Assembly (NCBI GenBank): GCA_025463135.1
Contig: JAOAPY010000048.1
Span: 1 to 64,000 of the forward strand
Direction of reading: 5' to 3'
From: Acidobacteriota bacterium
GTDB lineage: Bacteria > Acidobacteriota > Blastocatellia > Pyrinomonadales > Pyrinomonadaceae
DNA: 64,000 nucleotides
The notes below the pieces were generated by a model. It did no database searches. It was not told the origin of the DNA and saw only the letters and a list, made by a program, of their open reading frames with translations. Made by a program: the position numbers and the translations under genes. Numbering within the stretch: position 1 is the stretch's first letter; each line of letters starts with the position of its first letter. Below are positions 1 to 8,244 of this stretch, piece after piece.

Positions 1-8
1 CCCCAAAA

Positions 9-123
9 GTGTTCACCTTCCCGTGAAATAGGTGTTCACCTTCCCGTGAAACAGGTGTTCATCATCGCGTGAAACAGGTGTTCAGCTTCCCGTGAAATGG
101 GTGTTCAACTTGGTGTGAAATAC
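9..123. repeat. Five tandem 23-bp repeat units
   Basis: Units start at 9, 32, 55, 78 and 101, an exact 23-bp period. The first two are nearly identical and the last is the most diverged. Each unit carries a short dyad, TTCAC then six bases then GTGAA. Tandem dyad-containing repeats of this general look occur at the ends of IS21-family elements, so this may be the end of an insertion sequence whose body lies outside the window. No transposase gene is visible, so that identity is only a suggestion. An operator array is the alternative. Confidence 0.75.
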
Positions 124-127
124 GCAC

Positions 128-948
128 TCAGCCATAGTCCAGCCGTGATTGCCGCCGAAACCAGTCATGATGTTGCTCTGAGAAGTCGACAAAACGGAGC
201 GTTCGCGCGTAGTAGTCGGAAAAGTTTGGATCGCGATCAAGAATCCTGAGCGCTGCTCGCGGGTCCGACTCCCGGCTTTCACGCCATCGCCTTGGCCAGT
301 CCACCGTCATACCAATTGCATAGGCGCTGTCACGATCCTTGTAATGCTCTTGAACGGCAGGACCGTGTGAAGCTGGAAACCCTCGTTGAGACCGGGCTTG
401 CTAAATGACGGACCAAAGGACACGCCAATCCACTGCTGTTCCCGTTCGGTTCGCGCAACTTCAACGAGTGGCTGCCCAAGGAACATTCCGCTGGTACTGT
501 CGAACAGGGCTTCTCCTACCGCTATTGCACCACGGAACGGTAGCTCTGTTTCAAGACCGAAGCAGATTGCTTCAGCAACTAGATGGGTGAAGCTAGGCAA
601 GGCCATCTTGCTGTACTTCGTCCAGAAGAGCACAGTATCGCTGAAATAAGCGTTGCCGACTACGAGCCAGCCAACTCCTACATGTCCGCCTGGCGTCGGC
701 ACGATGTCAACGCCGCCGGTCTGTTCTTTGACGTAAGCAACCAACGATGCGTACTTCGCGTGTAGGCCCGTGAGACCCAAGTGTTGCAGAAGACTCTCAA
801 ACCCGAGCACGTCAAGAAGGCAGACTAACTGAAGATCAGGCGTCGAGGTCATTATTCTTACATGGTCCACTGGCGAGTTGTTCGCTTGAACTAACCATCC
901 TAATTGCGTCGCAGGAGAAGAGACCTCGCTACCGAACCGCAAGCTCAT
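128..948 (-). pseudogene. Class III nucleotidyl cyclase-like protein, frameshifted
   Basis: Two minus-strand reading frames, 307-948 (213 codons) and 128-310 (60 codons), together match one continuous stretch of the protein at 8245-10749. The first part has LLDVLGF and YFSDT, corresponding to the two metal-binding Asp motifs of class III cyclases, then RGAIAVGEALF and FLGQPLVEVARTE. The second part has DWPRRW and RFVDFS, which follow the cyclase domain in the larger paralog. Reading the second frame upstream restores a sensible join (KDRDSAYAIGMTVDWPRR), placing the shift between about 340 and 352. The gene overlaps the upstream protease gene by ATGA (945-948). It could be a true disruption, a sequencing error, or less likely two proteins coupled through the ATGA at 307-310. 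Cyclase activity is not demonstrated. Confidence 0.7.
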
Positions 949-1853
949 CGGTTAAGTGACTCGCTCACTATCAGTTGGTTGTGTGAGTAATCGAAAATCA
1001 CCTTGTAGCGCGCCAAAAAAGGAAGGCCTAGCACCGCGTCGAAATTAATAGGCCCTGCCAAGTTACTCTTATTCGAGTCATAGTCCTGGAACCCCAACCT
1101 ACCGAGAGGCCATTCTCGACCGAACTCCCAATGGTCTGGTGAGCGCTTGTTGACCACTTCAAGAATAGGCGCAGTTAGCATTAACGGCAGCCAAGAACCG
1201 GTGTCCACGAGTGCGTCGATCTTACGCCTCGATTCATCGCGAAATACCATTGTCAGATCAATGTGCGGCGTGCCGTTTACAAGTCGGAACGGAACTTCAC
1301 CCATGTAGCCCTCATCTCGGCGATGCTTGAAAGTTGCGGGCTTATGAAGCACGACAATACCGTGGCCATAGTCCACCTCGACGACGAAATTCCTCAAGAA
1401 GTCGTAGCCGAGTAGGGCTTGCACTCTAACTGCACTCCCTGCAACATTGGAATCCATGCCATATCGGAGAGTCGGGCATAGCCTCTGATTTTCGACGGTG
1501 ATCTTCCCAATTTGGATTCTTGCCTCGGCGTACTCGTCAGCGGAACAACCGACATAACGACCCTTTGCTCTTTTGAGTTTTAATTCTTTCGCGAGGGGGG
1601 CAGCGATCAGCGAATAGCTAGCTCCGGTGTCAAGGGCCAATTCGACTGGGGAACCGTTGATGCTACAGGAGACGAGAATAGACGCCCCGAAACGGCTAGG
1701 TGCTGTCACATCGGTCTCCCCGAATCGAACTATGCTTTTGTAGTCCGATCCGGGGAGCATATCGGCTTTCTGTGCCGGACACTCGATTGCAAGTCCGTAT
1801 GACAAGAAAATGGCGATAAGGAATGAGATCCTCATAATTGCTTCATTCTCCAC
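945..1853 (-). CDS. Secreted two-lobed retropepsin-like aspartyl protease
   Basis: The 302-residue product starts with a hydrophobic signal-like segment, best read from the internal Met at 1835 (MRISFLIAIFLSYGLA). It carries two aspartyl protease signatures: DTGAS at residues 75-79 and DTGSW at 217-221. Each is followed by the usual second half of a retropepsin fold (LLGYDFLRNF, then VLGLPFLARY). One chain can therefore supply both catalytic Asp residues. Such proteins cleave peptides outside the cytoplasm; the substrate is unknown. The stop codon overlaps the start of the cyclase-like gene at 945-948, suggesting translational coupling of the pair. Start choice between 1853 and 1835 is uncertain. 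Confidence 0.85.
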   Translation of the reverse strand: MENEAIMRISFLIAIFLSYGLAIECPAQKADMLPGSDYKSIVRFGETDVTAPSRFGASILVSCSINGSPVELALDTGASYSLIAAPLAKELKLKRAKGRYVGCSADEYAEARIQIGKITVENQRLCPTLRYGMDSNVAGSAVRVQALLGYDFLRNFVVEVDYGHGIVVLHKPATFKHRRDEGYMGEVPFRLVNGTPHIDLTMVFRDESRRKIDALVDTGSWLPLMLTAPILEVVNKRSPDHWEFGREWPLGRLGFQDYDSNKSNLAGPINFDAVLGLPFLARYKVIFDYSHNQLIVSESLNR

Positions 1854-2065
1854 TCTCGTCAGACGAACATAAAGCGACGGTAGCCTGGAGAACTCTGCGG
1901 TCCAATTTCCGTTCTAAGCTCCGGCGAGCACTCAAAAGTCCATCGCAGTGGCCAAGCTCACTCCGAAAAATCGATTACAGGTCAATTGTGAAGGCCGGTG
2001 TGGCTGCGATCACCTCACAGCGCGCTGGCGCAGTGGAATTGCTGGGTCATGTGGCTGCGCGAGGG

Positions 2066-2380
2066 TTAATGCTTCTTTCGCGACTTTGACAATCGTCGGA
2101 TTCCTTCACTCTTCTTCGGACTTGGAATGTCTTCCGGCAGGTCCAAGTCATCGTCAATCAGAACTGCGAGATCAACGTTCGCCAGACGCGCATATTCCAG
2201 GAGCACCAACGGGGAGGGCACACGATGTCCACGCTCATACTGCGAAATATTGCTGCGAAAGAGATGCTCGCCGAATCCAAGGCTATCAAGGATCTCATTC
2301 TGAGACAGCTTCAGCTCCAGCCGAATCCTTCTCAGCTTCTTTGCTAGACGGCTCGACCTAGTGGGAGAGGCCTTCTTCAT
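2066..2380 (-). CDS. XRE-family HTH transcriptional regulator
   Basis: A small DNA-binding protein with an N-terminal Cro/C1-type helix-turn-helix (roughly residues 13-75: LRRIRLELKLSQNEI, then NISQYERGHRVPS), followed by a short acidic stretch (DDDLDLPED) and a basic tail (SKSRKKH). I place the start at the ATG at 2378-2380 because a GGGGAGG ribosome binding site lies about 9 nt upstream of it. An in-frame ATG at 2396-2398 would add six residues but would put that site inside the coding sequence. A 9-bp palindrome about 50 bp upstream is a plausible autoregulatory operator. The target genes are unknown; the divergent response regulator at 2623 is one candidate. Confidence 0.85.
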   Translation of the reverse strand: MKKASPTRSSRLAKKLRRIRLELKLSQNEILDSLGFGEHLFRSNISQYERGHRVPSPLVLLEYARLANVDLAVLIDDDLDLPEDIPSPKKSEGIRRLSKSRKKH

Positions 2381-2399
2381 GGGGAGACACCTCCCCATG
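2378..2399 (-). promoter_or_regulatory. Hairpin enclosing RBS and start codon of the XRE gene
   Basis: The segment is a perfect 9-bp inverted repeat (CATGGGGAG / CTCCCCATG) with a 4-nt loop. In the transcript it would pair the GGAGG ribosome binding site and the AUG, so it could hold down translation of the regulator. This is inferred from sequence alone. Confidence 0.6.
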
Positions 2400-2411
2400 A
2401 AGACTCGACCT

Positions 2412-2440
2412 TGACATGCGTTCGGCTGCTAGATACGATG
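2412..2440 (+). promoter_or_regulatory. Candidate sigma-70 promoter overlapping the operator
   Basis: TTGACA at 2412-2417 is followed after 17 bases by TACGAT at 2435-2440 (four of six matches to TATAAT). It would read rightward toward the response regulator at 2623. The proposed -10 lies inside the palindrome at 2429-2450, so a protein bound there would block it. Confidence 0.4.
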
Positions 2441-2450
2441 GTATCTAGCT
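2429..2450. promoter_or_regulatory. Operator-like palindrome between XRE gene and response regulator
   Basis: GCTAGATAC, four bases, then GTATCTAGC: a perfect 9-bp inverted repeat in the divergent promoter region. The adjacent XRE regulator is the natural candidate to bind it. Confidence 0.55.
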
Positions 2451-2622
2451 TGGCATTGCGCTTTCGATTCGCCGTGAGTTGGAACCTTCCATACTTAACG
2501 GCGATGCTCATCACTCGAATTGACGGGATGGTGAGCTACGCATTTGGCCGTTGCAAATTATCAAAGACTAGAGCGCCCAGAGCATACCAGAACGCGCCCC
2601 CTTTGATCATCCGTTTTTCGAG

Positions 2623-3063
2623 ATGTATCCGATTATGGTGCCGACCCACAGGTCATGGCCGGATTCCCAAGAAGCGAACGTTCGGATTCTGTACGTTGGG
2701 CGTGATGAGGGATTGCTGGTCGCGCTAAGAAGGGTCCTCAGAGAACCGCAATACCTCATCGTGTCCTGTATGGATCGCGGCTCGGCGATTCTATTTCTCA
2801 GAGGCGATCCAAAGTATGACCTCTTACTGTTTGATTTTGAATTGCTCTGTAACAAGGGCTTGGAAATTGTCCGCCTGGCCCAATCACTGCCTCATCGCCA
2901 GCGCACACCGATTATTATCACCACCGCAAAAGGAATGACTGGCAACCTGGAAAAACGGGCTCGCAGGGCTGGCGTGAAGGAATGTCTGGTTAAGACGGGC
3001 GAAGTCGTCGAACTATCTCAAGCAATCATGCGCTTCCTCGAAAGGAGTCACCGGGATAGCTGA
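2623..3063 (+). CDS. Stand-alone response regulator receiver protein
   Basis: The 146-residue product is a single receiver domain. The acidic pair is D28-E29 (YVGRDEG), the phospho-acceptor Asp is D71 (LLLFDFEL), the switch Thr is T100/T101 (IIITTAKG) and the conserved Lys is K124 (CLVKTGE). There is no output domain, so it would act by protein contact or in a phosphorelay. No kinase gene is adjacent. Two ATGs (2623 and 2635) could serve as start, and neither has a strong ribosome binding site. It faces away from the XRE gene and may use the promoter at 2412-2440. Confidence 0.8.
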   Translation: MYPIMVPTHRSWPDSQEANVRILYVGRDEGLLVALRRVLREPQYLIVSCMDRGSAILFLRGDPKYDLLLFDFELLCNKGLEIVRLAQSLPHRQRTPIIITTAKGMTGNLEKRARRAGVKECLVKTGEVVELSQAIMRFLERSHRDS

Positions 3064-3587
3064 TTGCTGTCTGGCACGGCCTCCTGCTCAGATACGTGGA
3101 GCAACCAGTGCCGACGGGCCGCCGTGGGGGTGAGGACGCGGCGGCCTCTTTAATGAAAACGCCCGCCAGATTGAAACGCTTGGGGTGTCGCGCAGAAGTC
3201 GCCGACCCGATCCGGGTTTCTTATTTCATGCAGCAAAAGTCTCTTCACTCTACCAATCTAACACTGGATTCATCAATGAACTTACCTGACAAATCGAATT
3301 GTGCAGCGGCCACGCTGTGACTCCATCCATCTTTGGGCGGCCACTGCTTTCGCGGGCACGTCTGAGTCCGACTTTACCGGCTTTCTCTATGGACGCAGCG
3401 TAACACGCAGTTATTTGGTGTTCGGAAGTGATGATCGCCATGTTCCCCGACCCGCGCCGTCCTCGCTTTACAACCTTGAATTGACATAAAGAAGAGATCG
3501 ATCACAGGTGTGGCTTCATTCATATTTGGATCCATGATTGTTCCCTCAGGAATCTGTAAAGACGCTCATTAGGTTGGCGAGCCATTG
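3064..3587. other. Intergenic stretch without recognisable gene
   Basis: This 524-bp stretch lies between the response regulator and the 3' end of the ApeA-like gene. Short open frames exist on both strands, but none shows a recognisable motif or a convincing ribosome binding site. I see no clear terminator or repeat. Confidence 0.5.
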
Positions 3588-5060
3588 CTAAGGGTTTTCT
3601 TGTCGTGTTGATAAAGAAAAGCTTTTACTCCTTGTCCCTTCTGACAAGCCATAAGCAAGTTCGTTGTTGCCGCAGATCGCGTCTCTAATGACAGCCTCGC
3701 TCAAGCCAACTTCCTTGAGCAAAAGTATTATTAATAGTACTCGCAATTTGAAATTCGCGTAATCAAGGTTCTCTCCATCAAATGCGACCTTCTTGAGTTC
3801 CGCTGTGTAGTGTGTGAAGTAATTGCGCGTGTCTACGATTCTGTTTCTGAGGTCGTTCACATTCTGCGTCATCAGTTGAACCGTTTGAACCTCAAGCTCG
3901 TCGAACAGACGCCGAAGTCTTGTTCGTAAGGAGTACTCATACCCGTAACGAATCTTGCTCTTAAGACTCTCTCTGAAGTCGTTGGCTATTTCCTTTGGGA
4001 TCGTCTTTGTGAGGGTCGCTCGGATTTGTTCGAATGCTTCCTGGCTTAGGTACTCACCCTTGCGCATATCGCGATGGAAGCTTTCTATCGCTTGGATCAG
4101 ATTCAGGAAGTGGAACCGAGGGTACATTGTGCTGAAGTACATGGATCCGAAGAATAACGTGTAAACAGCACGTAAAGGATCGGCCTTAGAGAACCAATTG
4201 TCGAGGATCGCCGAGATATGCTCTTTTATGGTTGGGAAAATCAGCAGCATATCGGCAGGATGAATTTCCTTTCCGCTAGCGTCCGACGATTGCATGACGT
4301 AAATGTAAATTCGTTCCTTGGCAAATCGACCCGGCGTCACCTCAACTTCATCACCGTAACCCTCAATCCTCTTTAGATAGGCCGGCTCGTTCATGAGAAG
4401 TGTAAACAGATTCCTGATGTCACCTTGGACTTGCCAGAGCCATTCAAAGCTGGCAGGTTCGTCTGGAACAATGTCAATGTAACCGGTACTCTTCCATTCC
4501 AACTCCCGTATCCCGAGGCTATGCTCAAACGTGAGGTTTCCACGAATCGTTGAGTTCAGCGAAGCAACTCTAGATTCAAACACAGGATAAGGAACGAGAT
4601 GGGAGGCGATGAACTTCAGTGTGCCAGACGATTCATCAGTTTCGTGGCTCTTATCGTAGGGACAATCGGTGATCCATTCTTCCAAGGATGTATAGCTAAT
4701 TGAAAGTGATGCAAGACGTATGTCTTCCACAGAGGCAAAATGCTTACCTTCGAATAGACGGTGCACTATGAACGACGAGCGATGAACGTCGTTTCTGCCG
4801 ATGGACTTAGAGCTAGTGCGGATGATCTTTTGCAGCGTACAGATTCGATTACCTTCGGCGATCCCCAAAATAATGTCGCTATCAAAATCACCTTCAGAGG
4901 CCTCGGAGTCCCCTTGAAGTGAACCTAATAGCTCCAGCGTCATTCGGTCGCCAACCTTGTACCTGAGCGTGCCCGGAACCCTATTTTCGGCGCTGGAGGG
5001 AAGCCACCAAAATCCGCTGTATTCAAAGTCGTCGAACAAACTGTGTGGATCTGTAAGCAT
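3588..5060 (-). CDS. ApeA-like HEPN anti-phage protein
   Basis: The 490-residue protein has the layout of ApeA-type defence proteins. An N-terminal beta-rich domain opens with FDDFEYSGFWWLP, then PGTLRYKVGDRMTLELLG, typical of the ApeA N-terminal domain. A C-terminal helical HEPN domain carries the RNase motif R412-NYFT-H417 (RX4H). HEPN proteins of this type are known or suspected to cleave RNA during infection and stop growth of the infected cell; ApeA has been reported to act on tRNA. The N-terminal domain is presumed to sense the phage or restrain the nuclease. It stands alone, next to SIR2 and restriction genes. The family match is by motif and layout; a search against the ApeA_NTD and HEPN families would settle it. 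Confidence 0.8.
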   Translation of the reverse strand: MLTDPHSLFDDFEYSGFWWLPSSAENRVPGTLRYKVGDRMTLELLGSLQGDSEASEGDFDSDIILGIAEGNRICTLQKIIRTSSKSIGRNDVHRSSFIVHRLFEGKHFASVEDIRLASLSISYTSLEEWITDCPYDKSHETDESSGTLKFIASHLVPYPVFESRVASLNSTIRGNLTFEHSLGIRELEWKSTGYIDIVPDEPASFEWLWQVQGDIRNLFTLLMNEPAYLKRIEGYGDEVEVTPGRFAKERIYIYVMQSSDASGKEIHPADMLLIFPTIKEHISAILDNWFSKADPLRAVYTLFFGSMYFSTMYPRFHFLNLIQAIESFHRDMRKGEYLSQEAFEQIRATLTKTIPKEIANDFRESLKSKIRYGYEYSLRTRLRRLFDELEVQTVQLMTQNVNDLRNRIVDTRNYFTHYTAELKKVAFDGENLDYANFKLRVLLIILLLKEVGLSEAVIRDAICGNNELAYGLSEGTRSKSFSLSTRQENP

Positions 5061-5445
5061 TTTCTAATTGGTCATTCTACCCTGAATCCGACCGCTAGCC
5101 GACTTTTGTCGATTCGCCAACGAACTCGATTTCCACTACTGACAACATTGCTTACCTCAGACTGAGAGCCGGAGAATGAAACAAGGCGCTGCGCACCTGA
5201 AGATTTAGGACATGCCTGCTTTCCTCAAGGCATTAGTTCATGCGAGCGCTGGCTGCCCGAAATCAATTTGCCGGGTCGCATAATGTATAATTTTGCATAA
5301 CTCAAGTACTCTGGAGATGCCAAGCGATGAATTGACGGGGACGTAATGACTACGGAATCCGAGCTGTGAAGACTACCACTCCTGATTTATCCAGTTCGGT
5401 AGTTCTACCGCGCGTATTTTGCAATAGCATACTAAGCACGCTTCT
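5061..5445. other. Divergent intergenic region between ApeA-like and SIR2 genes
   Basis: This 385-bp region should hold promoters for both flanking genes. A TATAAT hexamer lies at 5286-5291 on the plus strand, in an AT-rich block, but I see no good -35 at the right distance. No gene or repeat is evident. Confidence 0.4.
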
Positions 5446-8178
5446 ATGCCTCTTCACCTAACAAAACAATTACAGCGGGCGATTCAAAATGATCCGTCAG
5501 CGTGCGTGCTCTTCGTGGGAGCGGGACTATCAGCGTCTGGCGTTAGACAAAGTGGAGCGGGTCTTCCTACTTGGCACACTTTAGTGCAACACATGATCGA
5601 CGACCTTCGCGACTCAGAAAATGGCGATTCTGCGACCTTGTCAAAACTTGAAGACTCACTAAAAGAAGGGCGCTATCTTGAGGTAGCTCAAACCTTCAAA
5701 CAACAAACCCGTCCCGATCAATTCGTTGCATTCCTTAAGGCCGAACTTGATCGCCCGGACTTGTGTTCGTCAACCTTGCATGAAGTCATCCTCAAGACCG
5801 CGTTTCGCGGCATAATTACGACGAACTTCGACATGATGTTCGAACATCAAAGTAACCGATTACAACCTCTGGTCTATCCGCAATTCTTAGGTGATATTGA
5901 CTCCTTCAGGCGAGCCGGTTTCTTTGCGAAGATACATGGTTGTATCCGCACCACTGGAAACCCGGCAGAAAACTTAGTTCTGACCGAAGAGAGTTATTCC
6001 TTACTTCGGGCTAATCCCAAGTACAAGACGATTCTGCACAGTCTGTTTGTGATGCACCCAGTGTTAACGGTCGGATTCTCTTTGAGAGATCCTGATTTCA
6101 ATGGAATCCTCGCGGATCTTCGTGAAGCTCTTGGTGAAAGTACTCCTACCGTCTATTCGTTAATGTATCGACCAGACGAAGCGGCGAGAGATGAATGGCG
6201 CAAGATGGGAGTAGAAATCATCCCTTATTCGGACCACGATGAATTGCTCCCTTTCTTCCACCAACTCCTGGCTCTCACCGAGTCGAAGCGCGGGACACCG
6301 CAGACACCGCCGCCAACCCAGGAGTCGAAAATAAATTACGAGGACCTTCTTGAGCGTTGGGCCGAAGCGCAGAAGATAGAAGAGGTATTCGAATTAGTCG
6401 ACGAGCAAATACGAGCATTGCCGAACAACACTCAGAAGGAGTCTTTTCTTTTTGAACTCCTAGCATTGATGGATCGGGAAGATCAAATCTGCTTAGCACC
6501 ACATTTGACTGCCCTGCTAAATGAGGAAACAAGCAGAGCGTTGCAGTCACTGTTCAAAGGAGCCTGCAAAGGGAACAAGTGGGAAGCTAAGACTCGACTG
6601 GCGAGTTTGAAACCTCATGCGCTGCACCTAGGTGTGCATAAGTGGGTGACAACTAGCTGGGAGAATATCGTTTCACAATCTTGGCGTGGTGAGCTGGAGG
6701 CGCTCTTCGGTTGGCTACTTAACCCGGAATGGACGCAACACGGCGTCGATCTGTGGAACACATTTCTATCCTTGTTCAACCACATTATGTCGGCCCATCG
6801 CCGAAACTCTCTGTCGGATCTTTACGAGGCTTGCGAGCACCTTGAGGGCGCGCGAGACAAAATTGAGAAGACCGTGCTTGCGCCTACATTCGTGCGAGAA
6901 GATGACTCCCAAAGCGGCCTGCAGCGCCGATGGTACAAGAGTTGGGATGAGGAAGTAGTAAGGCATGTGGATGAGGGACGGTTTCAAAGAATCCTTAATG
7001 AAGCCAAGCCCAACGCAAATTACCATGACCTCGTAGAACTCGGTCAAAGCCAAGGATACTGGCGAACCGTAGTGAAAAGGCTCTTGACCGAATACGTACA
7101 CCGTACCCATCTGACGCTTCACAGCTTTTCTGGCGAGTTTAATCCAGCAAAGGCACAGGAACTCCTCGATGCTCTTGGTTCGGTCATAGATCCACAAAGT
7201 CAGATCGAGGTTCTGTGGGAGATTAGCCATTGGCCTGAGGAGATGCGGGGCCTGGGCTCCCGTGGCGAAGATTTCCAAAGTCTTAGAGAAGGTCTCTTCC
7301 TGCCACTGTGGTGGAGATATTCGAGTGAAACGAGAATAAAGTATCTCGAAGGTGGCGCTAAGCGACGCATGATGGATTTGATGCCAGATGTCGGGCAGGA
7401 GTTCTTGCTCAACAACATGATGGGCCTCCGTTATGACCCCGATCACGATTTTAGGGAAGCATTTCTTGCCTCGTCGGATGCCTACAGGTCGCACCACCGG
7501 GAAGAGGCATACGATCCAAATTTCCTTATGAGGGTATGGGCCGATCGTGAACTTGGCTATGACCTTAGCAAGGATACTCCACCGGAGTTAGTAAGAAGAA
7601 TTGCGACAAATAGATCGGCGTCGGAGGATTTCGAGCAAGAGGTCTGGTGGGAAGAGGCTCAGAGGATGGCTGATTCCGTATTGAGAGAGGGGCAACTTAG
7701 ACCGTATGTGTCTAGTGAACACAACAACTATGTCGTCGACAATCTTCTTGGTGCATACTTCCCAGATAGATCACGAGTCGTTCTCTACGACACAATGATC
7801 GAACTCGCCGCGCAAGACCTCAATGTGGAATGCCAGGCCTTGAGTACAATCGTTTACATGCACGAAACCGTCCATGCGTTCTCGCACTTGGGAAAGGATC
7901 GCGATGGCTTTTCGTGGATCGACTTCAGCATGCCGGCTCCTAGACAGCCAGAGCTTAGCCTTAGCATTGCCCACGAATCCATTGCGCAGTACTACACTTT
8001 CAAGCTGATTGAATATCTAAAGGATGAACGTTTAGAGCGCGCCTTCACGGTTCTCGAAGAACACAGTCAGCCTGCCTATCGGGCTTGGCGCGCTACAGCG
8101 GACTATAGCCTTGAGCAAATGAGGGAGTTACTCATCACCTTGCGAAGGAGAGGCACAGACTGGCCCCCCAAGCTTTAG
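5446..8178 (+). CDS. SIR2-domain protein with C-terminal HExxH metallopeptidase-like domain
   Basis: The 910-residue product has an N-terminal SIR2 domain: GAGLS at 25-29, TTNFD at 125-129, catalytic-type His at H164 (KIHGC), and VGFSLRDPDF near 205. SIR2 domains in defence proteins usually hydrolyse NAD+, starving the infected cell. Residues from about 290 to 760 are mostly helical and unrecognised. The C-terminus has HETVH (806-810) in the context MHETVHAFSHLG, and 34 residues later HESIAQYYT with E844. This is the spacing and context expected of a gluzincin-like zinc peptidase with His, His and Glu ligands. The fusion suggests that proteolysis controls the NADase, or that the protein cleaves a partner. 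A cyclase-like gene follows after 66 bp on the same strand. No strong ribosome binding site precedes the ATG. Confidence 0.85.
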   Translation: MPLHLTKQLQRAIQNDPSACVLFVGAGLSASGVRQSGAGLPTWHTLVQHMIDDLRDSENGDSATLSKLEDSLKEGRYLEVAQTFKQQTRPDQFVAFLKAELDRPDLCSSTLHEVILKTAFRGIITTNFDMMFEHQSNRLQPLVYPQFLGDIDSFRRAGFFAKIHGCIRTTGNPAENLVLTEESYSLLRANPKYKTILHSLFVMHPVLTVGFSLRDPDFNGILADLREALGESTPTVYSLMYRPDEAARDEWRKMGVEIIPYSDHDELLPFFHQLLALTESKRGTPQTPPPTQESKINYEDLLERWAEAQKIEEVFELVDEQIRALPNNTQKESFLFELLALMDREDQICLAPHLTALLNEETSRALQSLFKGACKGNKWEAKTRLASLKPHALHLGVHKWVTTSWENIVSQSWRGELEALFGWLLNPEWTQHGVDLWNTFLSLFNHIMSAHRRNSLSDLYEACEHLEGARDKIEKTVLAPTFVREDDSQSGLQRRWYKSWDEEVVRHVDEGRFQRILNEAKPNANYHDLVELGQSQGYWRTVVKRLLTEYVHRTHLTLHSFSGEFNPAKAQELLDALGSVIDPQSQIEVLWEISHWPEEMRGLGSRGEDFQSLREGLFLPLWWRYSSETRIKYLEGGAKRRMMDLMPDVGQEFLLNNMMGLRYDPDHDFREAFLASSDAYRSHHREEAYDPNFLMRVWADRELGYDLSKDTPPELVRRIATNRSASEDFEQEVWWEEAQRMADSVLREGQLRPYVSSEHNNYVVDNLLGAYFPDRSRVVLYDTMIELAAQDLNVECQALSTIVYMHETVHAFSHLGKDRDGFSWIDFSMPAPRQPELSLSIAHESIAQYYTFKLIEYLKDERLERAFTVLEEHSQPAYRAWRATADYSLEQMRELLITLRRRGTDWPPKL

Positions 8179-8244
8179 AGGAAACCGGAAGTTGACCGCG
8201 AGCGGACGAAGCTAGCTCCAAATGGATGAAGGCGCCCGACTCTA

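Noticed and set aside
3071-3088. Possible sigma-54 promoter (TGGCACG followed by CTGC)
   Set aside because: The spacing is one base too long and no suitably oriented gene follows.
3096-3320. Plus-strand open frame of 74 codons
   Set aside because: No motif, no ribosome binding site, and low similarity to any family I know.
6766-7497. Minus-strand open frame of 243 codons
   Set aside because: Lies wholly inside the SIR2 gene on the other strand and shows no recognisable domain.
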